From NCBI GenBank assembly GCA_013365365.1, contig JABVXU010000274.1, forward strand, positions 1 through 64,000: a stretch of 64,000 nt of DNA, given 5' to 3'. Under the pieces are notes generated by a model. The model ran no database searches. It was not told the DNA's origin and worked only from the letters and a program-made list of their open reading frames with translations. Positions within the stretch are counted from its first letter, which is position 1. Each line of letters opens with the position of its first letter. This document shows positions 55,805 through 64,000 of the stretch, in pieces. A program made the position numbers and the translations under genes. This stretch comes from Cruorifilaria tuberocauda (Eukaryota; Nematoda; Chromadorea; Rhabditida; Onchocercidae).

Positions 55805-57220
55805 GAACTACTTTTTATGATTTCATCTATTAAATACAAATCTAAATTTCAGTAGGTTCCAGAAAAGATCACATAATTTCTTCCCACTCGTTTTTGATTT
55901 CATTCCTTACAATTTAATTTAGCTACCAGTCGTTTTTCTTTTCCCGCAACTTCATTCGATCGAATTTCAAATCTATGGATATGATGATATACCGAATTCT
56001 GTGAAGAATCTTAATTCATTCTAAAGAAAAGTTTGGACCATTGATTTGATTTGTTGTAATATACAGAAAAATCATTGCAGGGTATTTTGAATCGGCCCAG
56101 GAGAATAGTTATGTAGCATCAAGAAATCAAATTTCCCTCTATAGTTGGATCGAGGTTCATTCGTGTAGACAAATTTTTTTCTTCACCAAGTTTTGAGTTG
56201 TATAATTGTAGCTATTATTTTGTAAATTATATAAAATTTTTCCATTTCGAAATTCACCTGAATCAAGCGAACAAGTTCCAGCCGACAACTGTTATTTTTG
56301 CATTCCAGCAATCCCATGATGAGAAATGCAGAAAGTCAAAGAGATGGGTTTTTCAAAAGCAAAAAAACATACGCAGTATGGAAACAGTGTTCAAGAATTT
56401 TAATGACACATTCAAAAGCCATTAAAATACTCAGAACTGTCTTGAATTTAATAACAATCCAAGACAAAGATTTACATCCGATGAAACTCAAAAATATCTC
56501 GTTTTTACAATGAAACTTATCAAGCAATTATTTAATCCTTTTACTTCTATCTTTTATGGAAATTAGTGTCTTTAAATGTCTTGTAATCACCAAATTTCAA
56601 AAATTTCCAGTTCCAGCAATGAAATAAAACTGAATGTCAGTTTATTCGGTATCATAAAAATTGACGGAAAGCTGAAATAATTTTAACACGAAGATGCAGA
56701 AATTTTCTTCATCGTTCGTACTAAATGTAAACGAAGGTTCATAGTGCATCAGTTTAGCAAATTTTCGTGCTTAACATCAGTGATAAATATTAATGCACGT
56801 CTAATTGTTCATCTAAATGTTTCCGTCTTTAAATGAAAATATTTCCAATTAAATGTGACTATTTTCGTATTCACTGATTATGTTTATCGCTCTTTCATCT
56901 ATTCATCCCCCTTCATCTATTCATACAGCTTTGTATCCAGTTAAACTGTATTACAACATTTCTTTGTAAATCATTACATATAATATTTTAAATTTCGTCG
57001 CAAAAAGATTTCTTACTTGTTTATTCGTTAGTACTAGTCTGTTACTCACAGTTTCTATAACTTACCAAATCTTAAATCTGGCAGATCTACCACAATTTTT
57101 CCAAGGGAAATACGTGTCTGAGAAGTAACAAATTATTTAAATATAAAAATTTTTATATAAAAGCATCATAAGAAAGTGTTTATAACAAAATATTTAAAGA
57201 TAAAATACAAGAAATATACA
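55805..57220. other. Convergent intergenic region with one optional exon
   Basis: The BRI3-like gene and MED6 converge here. An acceptor TTGCATTCCAG precedes an open 205-base segment (56309-56513) whose phase fits the BRI3-like exon 3 donor; it may be an alternative last exon. Nothing else is recognisable. Confidence 0.45.
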
Positions 57221-59760
57221 TTAACTTGCTTTAAAACGCTTGACGTCGGTTTCCTGTTGAGAATTTGTTGATGATGTTCCTAGAACTGATGCAGTTCCTG
57301 GAAAACTTAAGGGGCCACCAGATGGTTCTGTAGTATTTCGATGAGCCGGAATTGGAGGAACACTAGATGGTGATGTAAAAGCAGGCTGCTGGCTGATTCC
57401 TGACGTTGGATCTTCCGTTTCTGCTAAATCTTGATTGCTTACAGATGAACTCTGTACAGATTTCTCATTTATACCGCTAGTTGCAATCGCATCGTTTTCT
57501 GATATTTCATTTCCACCAAAATTAAATTGCTAAAAAGGCTTAACACTTAGTGGACAGATTGTTAGTTATATTTGATATTTTAAAACCATTAAATTACCGA
57601 ATTTGAACGTGTTTGACAAAGTTCCAAAAACCCCGGCCTACATTAAAGCTGTAATAATAGTTCGAAAGACTGATAATAAATCTAAAAACTTGGCAAAGAA
57701 AGGAATAGAAATATGAGAGTCATACAACATCATCAGGAGGTGGAAATTTGACGAAAAGTTCCTGTAATATCTGATCTGTTCGAGTTCGTTGATAAAAAGT
57801 ACTTCGGGCAAGCTGTGGCTTTTCCTCTTCTTCTACTGCCTAAAACAGTTATTTTGAATAAAAAATGTTAAAGAACCGCGCAACAGAAATAAGTTCTTGT
57901 CATTTTAAAAGCTTACTTTCCTGACAATTTCACCATTGGAGTCTTTGAATTCCCAATAATATCCCTTAGCAATATTGAATCTGAAAATGTTCCGAACTCA
58001 TGACCGGAAGAAAGAGTGAAAAGATGAAATATGTAAATTTAAATAACTGAGTTTAACGTTATTATTTGTGAATAAAAAGAGAAAGTAATTGGAATAACAA
58101 AAGCTGCCGATAAAAAAAGTACCTATTGAAACTTCGAGCTTGTTCAAGCGCTTGACGAAGTGGATCAACAATACTAATCAATTTTGATTGAACATATGTA
58201 TAAATATCCGGACACTGATACACCGTCCCATTTACTATGTAGTAATAAGCCAAAGGTGTAACTTAAAAAAATTATTATAGTGTATATTTATTATAATACA
58301 TTTTGGCGCAATACGTATGTAATATTAACGTTAATAATGCATAATTACCATTTGTAGGACTGTTCCGACGCTGTTTCATTATTACATATAATGGAGGGAA
58401 TGTGCCAACAACTGTATACTGGATACCTTGCATAGATCTAAAGAATCTCAAAATTTAATTTTCTTACTGATTAGTTTACATTCGTATATTGAAATTAAAT
58501 CAGTCATTCATGATAAACTCACTAAAAAGTACCGCATATCACACCGTTCTATATAAAAACTTATCAATAATTGAACCTCACTGCTCAAACTCGTCTAGAT
58601 TTTTCTGGCTTTTTGGTAGTTCGAACTACCATCGAAAAGTAACATCCAGCAACTTCTCCTCCAATTATTTAACTATTATGAAACACCAAATTCATAAAAG
58701 TCTCTCTAGATAATTGCCTTTATGACAGACAACGAATATATGTGACATTTGGCGTAAAGTCTGTTTTTCCTTTACTAAACTGAAACGGACTGAACAGCAA
58801 GTTTTTTCATTATATTAACAATAAAATATCGGACTTACACTTACTGTAAACACTCATGCAAAGGTCGATTGAGATTTTGCATTCTGATATGTTGATTGCA
58901 CGAAGAAACATCATAAAAAACATTGCCCGGATCGCAAAAATAATCCAAAACATTATCAGGAGTTATGAAATTCGGAGGCCAATTCGGATTTCTGAATGAC
59001 TGATGAAGCATGGAAACGCTTTGTTGATAAGCAGAACTAGTTTGAGAAGCGATATTTGGTACACCCATGTAAGTACCTGTTGAATAAGCTTTTTTTTTTG
59101 CTTAAATGTAATACTAATACTGAAAAAAAGTTACTGGTCGAGCAGCATAAGAACTGAATGGAAACCAAAATATGAATTTCATTTCTTAGCCCCTCAAAAC
59201 CGTTTCATAACCTAAAGATATCCCCTGCAGAATTAATTTTTTTTAACTATTAAAACGACACAAAAATGTTGTTAAAAGCTCTCAGGAGATAGAATCTTAG
59301 CTTTTACCCGCTATAACAAATAACTAGCAAACTGAATGCTGATATCGAACTACACTTTGTGCGACTAAGAAATGATATTCATATCTTGGTTTTCTGTGTG
59401 CGACTTTAACATCACAGCAATTGATAGTCTCCTAAAGTTTGTAACAGCGGAGCATGGCGTAGGAGATAAAATTTTAATGGTACATTTAAAATCAACTAAA
59501 CATTTAATATTAGATGACATCTAGATAACTGATTTAATAAAAACTGCAATGTTGTGATGCAGTCGTTCGGAATATTTCAACCAATTATTAAACATCTATG
59601 TACACCCCATTATATGGACAGAATCTTTGGAACAGCAAAAATACAACGCATAATTAAAAAACTGAAAAATCTATCATAAAGTAAAAATATAAGCAGCTCA
59701 GTATAAAATACCTTGTGACTGTCCCATAATGACAGACCGACCTGGTCCACCTGCCTGCAT
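57221..59760 (-). CDS. mdt-6: Mediator complex subunit 6 (MED6)
   Basis: Minus-strand exons 59760-59712, 59076-58845, 58437-58349, 58261-58123, 57980-57917, 57839-57729 and 57529-57221 give 330 residues; human MED6 has 246. MED6 belongs to the Mediator head, which links activators to RNA polymerase II. Matches to human MED6 run in order: VLDYFCDPGNVFYD (human VLDYFSERSNPFYD), MQGIQYTVV (MVGIEYILL), PPLYVIMKQRRNSPT, VTPLAYYYIVNGTVYQCPDI ([20 protein letters not shown]), NIAKGYYWEFKD (HPSKGYWWHFKD), STFYQRTRTDQILQELFVKFPP, and the terminal KRFKAS (human KRMRLQ). The last exon is a Ser/Pro-rich tail of about 100 residues, longer than in vertebrates. The first exon start is the first ATG, 24 bases after an acceptor-like AG, so trans-splicing is likely. 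The POMP-like gene lies upstream on the same strand. Confidence 0.93.
58614..58631. other. Eighteen-base perfect palindrome in a MED6 intron
   Basis: TGGTAGTTCGAACTACCA is its own reverse complement. It lies in the intron between MED6 exons 2 and 3, away from splice sites. Confidence 0.7.
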
Positions 59761-60127
59761 CACTTTCTTTTTCTCTTTTGTCTCCTACAATATCATATTA
59801 TTAAAGAACTAAAACATATCGCATCCAATTTTTTTTACACTTTTTCACCTTCCTATGAATTCGATGGTTGCACGCATACACAACTCGAATATGTTACAGT
59901 AGATAACCAATAAGGTATTAAACACAAAAAAGATTATCATTTATTCGAACAATGATCATCAAGTGCACAAACACAGTAAAACAAAAAATACTCTAAGCTT
60001 CATTCATTTGTTCTCAGTTTCTCACTATTATGCCATTTACGTTACTAAATTTTAACAACCACCAGTTTCTTTACTGTTGTTGGACACAAAGTTAAAATTT
60101 TATAGCATACAAGTTCAATATCATTAG

Positions 60128-61600
60128 TTAGAATTTATAATCGAAATTCAAGTAATCACATGGGTCAACTGTCTCGTCTTTCCCAAGCAACAAATCCCAA
60201 TGTAAGTGTGAACTGCGTGATAATCCTGGGGGTGCGCGATTTATCTGTGCTGCTGTTTTCAGTTCTCTGAAAAAAAAAACGATTTAGGGAGAAATTTCAA
60301 TAAAGAGAAATATACGTAATATGAAATAAAATCATGAGACTGAATCAATCTCCAGATTTCGACAGGAAAATCAAGGAACGAAAAAACAATTTTAATTTTT
60401 CTTTCAAAATTAAAAAAAAATCTAAACTATTAAATTACAAAAAGTACGGAATCGTTCTTTGAATCAGTATATCAATAGTTCTGTATGACCTTAAACAGCG
60501 TAATCAACCAAACGATGAAATATTTATTGTAGTAGCTCCCACTGTTGCGTTTTGTAATAAAGGTCTCAAAAGTGCACGCATCACGTACCTTATGAAATTC
60601 TCAGCATATGCGTTTCCACCAATTATACGACGTTCATCAATAACATTTGCAACAGTTTTGCGCATTCGCGAATGTTCACTTAACAGTTCATGATCGTTCC
60701 GGTTTGTTATTAAACCTATAAAATAAAATATGCATCCATTTTCGACATCAGTTTGTCTTCTAATCAGCAAGACAGCAATACAGCAGATTCATTCTACTTG
60801 AAATAAAACTTCTAACTCTGCTGGATTCTATAACAAATACAGAATTCTGCTCCTAAAAAAGGCATTATCTAAAACTTAAGTGAATCTACTCAATACATCG
60901 AGTAACGGATACTGCTCCCTATTTTTTGCCTCTACCTAAGATAATAATCATTCGGAGAAAAAGAAAAAAGAAGGAAAGCTTTCAAAGTTTTGATACTTAA
61001 ATTCAGCATTAAATTAAAAATGTTGAACAGATCATTCTTTGATTTATTAATAATTTTCAAATATTAGTAGTAAATATAATAAACGATGAAATATTTGAGG
61101 GAAGGCTACAACATAGTTGAAAATGAATTTCCATCTATCAAAATAGCTAAGAAAGTTATGAAGCTATAATCTTACTATTTACGGCTCAAATTTCTTTTGC
61201 TAGATCTAGAAAAATTTTTTACAATAACATCTTAAGACTGGTAAAAAAGTTTTTTAGTACCAGTAAATCTATTTTCAATCATTTTTTTTATATTTTCGAT
61301 TTTAAAACATCTAAGATAGCGATAATAATTAATGAATGCTATTTGGTGAATTGCCAATTCGGATAAAAGAATTTATGAAAGCAGCAAATAAAGAGAATAA
61401 ATAAGGAATAAATATCGTTCAATATTAAAAGTTGGAAATTCTCTAAACTAACACTTGGGTGCTTTCAAATCCTTTTTATACACAGACGCAGCTTCATTCA
61501 CTGGCTTCGTATCGTTAAGTGGAAGCAAATATGACAGCTGCTTTGAACTATCAACCATTAGCAAATCTGGTTGTATTTTTGACAATGAATCTATTGACAT
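60128..61600 (-). CDS. Probable proteasome maturation factor, UMP1/POMP family
   Basis: Minus-strand exons 61600-61455, 60759-60589 and 60266-60128 join in phase to 151 residues; human POMP has 141. UMP1/POMP helps assemble the 20S proteasome core and is degraded on completion. The C-terminal part RSSHLHWDLLLGKDETV matches the family hallmark SSNLSLDVLRGNDETI, followed by DYLNF against EDILN. Upstream, HELLSEHSRMRKTV occupies the place of HPLELSEKN. The N-terminal exon does not resemble known members, and the second exon's acceptor (CTGATTAG) is weak; a different acceptor at 60717-60716 would break the frame. An acceptor-like AG lies seven bases before the ATG. MED6 starts 368 bases beyond the stop on the same strand, so both could share a transcript. 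Confidence 0.55.
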
Positions 61601-64000
61601 CTTCAATCTAAAAAAATAACAAACTTAATTTCAGTTATGGCCGTAAATAGTTTACTTATCGTTAGTATAAATCCTTCCAAGATATTGAAGAAAGAATCTA
61701 ACTCACAGCATTACAGAATGAAATGATAGTTAGTACTTAGGAATACACCACTCTTCATGAAACAGTAACAGAACTACGCTACCGGTGGCATTTTTACCTT
61801 GTAACAAAATGCATATTTGAAGTATAATGAACTCAAATAATATACTTTACAGGAATTCCTTAAACATTACTTTATGAAATATTATCAATGCTCCCAAATA
61901 TAAAACAACATTTCTAAATAGATGTACGGAGCCATAATATGCAAAAAATGGAATGTTATTGCACTTTGAACAATGTCTTCATAAGAATTTTCTACGGAAC
62001 TATTACTTATCCAAACATATAAACTTGTTTGAGAACATATTTTACCTATAGCTATCAAAATAAAAGGATAAACAAGAAAATGAAGGGAAAAAAAGAAAGT
62101 AAAAATAACGTAAATCGATTATTCGATACAGTAATGCTGTAATTTTCTTCATCAAATGAGGAATATTTCAACCAAATATGTATTAGAAGACCAAAACCAT
62201 ATACGTAATTATAACATTTGGAAAAGAGTGAAAGGATAATAAACCGGAACAATGAAAGAAACATGATATTTACCATTTTCTGCTGCCCAATTAAACGTTT
62301 TAATTCCACGTATACAATAATGAAACCTTTGTAGCGAAATGAATTAATTCTTTTATTTTAATTGATAGTTTATTAATCTTCAAAGTTTGCATTAATCTCT
62401 CAAAATCAATGGTTCATATTAATCAATAATATCTGTCAAAGATTTACATCTATGCAAACAAGACAAACTATACGCCACACCTCACTTTTCATTGTGACCA
62501 AACAATAGTCACATTTAGAATCTCTTTGGAATACAATGACAGTAATGGCTGACTGATTGTGAAAATACTAATCTCGCATATCGAATTGTGGAATAATAAG
62601 ATGTTTGAATTTTTTCCGCTTGATGTTTCTAGCTTTATTTGCGATTTTTTGATGTTTCCTTCAGCTGATTTATTCCAATTCAAGGATTGAACTGAATCAA
62701 TGGGTATTGTTGTTATCTGATTCCATAATGCTTTTCGTTACACTTTCAATGATTATGAAATATTACAAGCAAAAGTGATTGTTTTTCTTATAGAAGTTAT
62801 CTCGACTTGGTTCGTTTTTAGTTGATGTGAATGTGTCGACTTCTATTTTATTAACTGGTTTTTATTCTTTTGATTTTTCATTCCGTGTTTTTTTATCGTA
62901 CTTATTTAGTTTAACTTTTTGAATAATATGTTGAAAATATAAGCTTTGGAAGTATTTTTGTCACTTCCTGTTGTTTGAATTTAGTTATTTAAATCTTTCG
63001 GATCCTTCATCGATTGTTAAGTTCTGAATTTTATTTTCAATGCTTTTTCAAGTTTATTATTTTTCTTGTTTTTTGTATGTTACTGTTTCTACCGTTTACC
63101 TTTGTTTAGACTTGAACAGATTTTGTTTTGTTATTGTTCTAATATTTATACTCCTTAATTATTCATAGAATTCTAGTCATTTTTTTAGAATGACCATTCT
63201 TGAAGTTGGATTTCTAGGCTGGTTATGTTTTTCCTCACTGGTTAAATTTCAAATAATTTCATATAAAATTAATGCAAATTACAGTGATAATAATTCGTTG
63301 ATTTGATTCATAAAGGTATTTGATTTCGTTATCAACAAGTGAAGCCATTTTTTTCATATTTCAGTAATACTATAACCAATTCAGTCGTGCATCGTGTAAA
63401 TCTTTTGAATTTCATGGTCAGTGCTAGAAAAGATGAAAAAGCGCTGAAGAGAATGTTGTTTATTTTATTATAAATTCTCAAAATAAAAAATAGAAAATAT
63501 CCTCATTCTCAAGTGAACACTAAATTATGCAAAAGAAATAAGTGAAGAAGTGTGAACTGAAAACAATGCAATGCCATATATAATAGGTATTTCTGAAAAT
63601 GTGTACCGTAGCTTCATGTAGCCTTGGAATACAGTATAAGTGGTTATTTTCCACTCAGTTGTGCTTGTAATTCATCATCCCAATCATATGGTTCATCCAT
63701 TTTTATACTGTAATTTTTCATTGCTAGTTGGAGCATTTGTGTTAAGAATTTGTGATCCGGTTGGCTGTGATATGTTAAAGAGTCGATGTAATTCAGAATA
63801 CGTCGGAATTCAACCTATAACAATATTTGACTGTTATTTTCTCAATAAACATAATTCTTGATAAGAGTTAAAAATTATGCAACATCAATGCATATAATTT
63901 TCTTCATTGAATTGTTCGTAAATGATTGATAAATAAAGGAAAAGAACTGGATGAGTTTGAGCTGTATACAAATCAATGTACGAAATAAAAGTGATGGAGA
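61601..64000. other. Right-end region without supported genes
   Basis: Only short AT-rich frames occur on either strand. The frame at 63640-63861 has a few Cys and hydrophobic residues but no domain and no convincing splice context. The region presumably carries the POMP/MED6 promoter. Confidence 0.45.

Noticed and set aside
63640..63861. 73-codon frame at the right end
   Set aside because: No domain, signal or splice context supports it; it may only be judged with the neighbouring sequence.

Overview
The window looks like nuclear DNA of a nematode, probably a spirurid or filarial species. The base composition is strongly AT-rich. Genes are split into many short exons by mostly short introns ending in TTTCAG or TTTTAG, and most start codons sit 2 to 25 bases behind an acceptor-like AG, the pattern expected where a spliced leader is trans-spliced. 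I rebuilt exons by hand from reading frame, splice phase and remembered family sequences. No search or alignment was run, and the species is inferred.

Layout. 1-4270: a minus-strand REEP/DP1-type ER-shaping membrane protein lies between two inverted copies of a 45-base sequence. 4854-7777 (plus): a very small collagen-like gene, then protein-L-isoaspartate methyltransferase with an added signal peptide and acidic linker. 8273-8377: a stray copy of one COG2 exon. 8610-12958 (minus): a DDX5/DDX17-type DEAD-box RNA helicase whose introns may hold a decayed ADAMTS-like fragment. 13688-18116 (plus): COG2, a Golgi tether subunit. 18993-23729 (plus): UFL1, the UFM1 E3 ligase scaffold.

23730-43790 is a 20-kb stretch with no gene I can support. 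It holds microsatellites, a purine/pyrimidine-rich island and a good RNA hairpin candidate. A 346-bp CA microsatellite lies at its right end. 43816-52133 (plus) is an eleven-exon, low-complexity protein with two tyrosine-rich YYDP-TDG repeats and a UBA-like C-terminus, which I cannot name. 54915-55804 (plus) is a BRI3-like small membrane protein. 57221-59760 (minus) is Mediator subunit MED6, and 60128-61600 (minus) is a probable UMP1/POMP proteasome-maturation factor lying upstream of MED6 on the same strand.

Most genes are single-copy housekeeping genes of the secretory pathway (REEP, COG2, UFL1), protein repair and quality control (PCMT, UFL1, POMP) and gene expression (helicase, MED6). I see no obvious new multi-gene system. 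The most unusual items are the apparently secreted isoaspartyl methyltransferase next to a mini-collagen, two GC-AG introns, the scattered COG2 exon copies, the inverted repeat around REEP, and the unnamed YYDP-repeat gene behind the gene-poor stretch.
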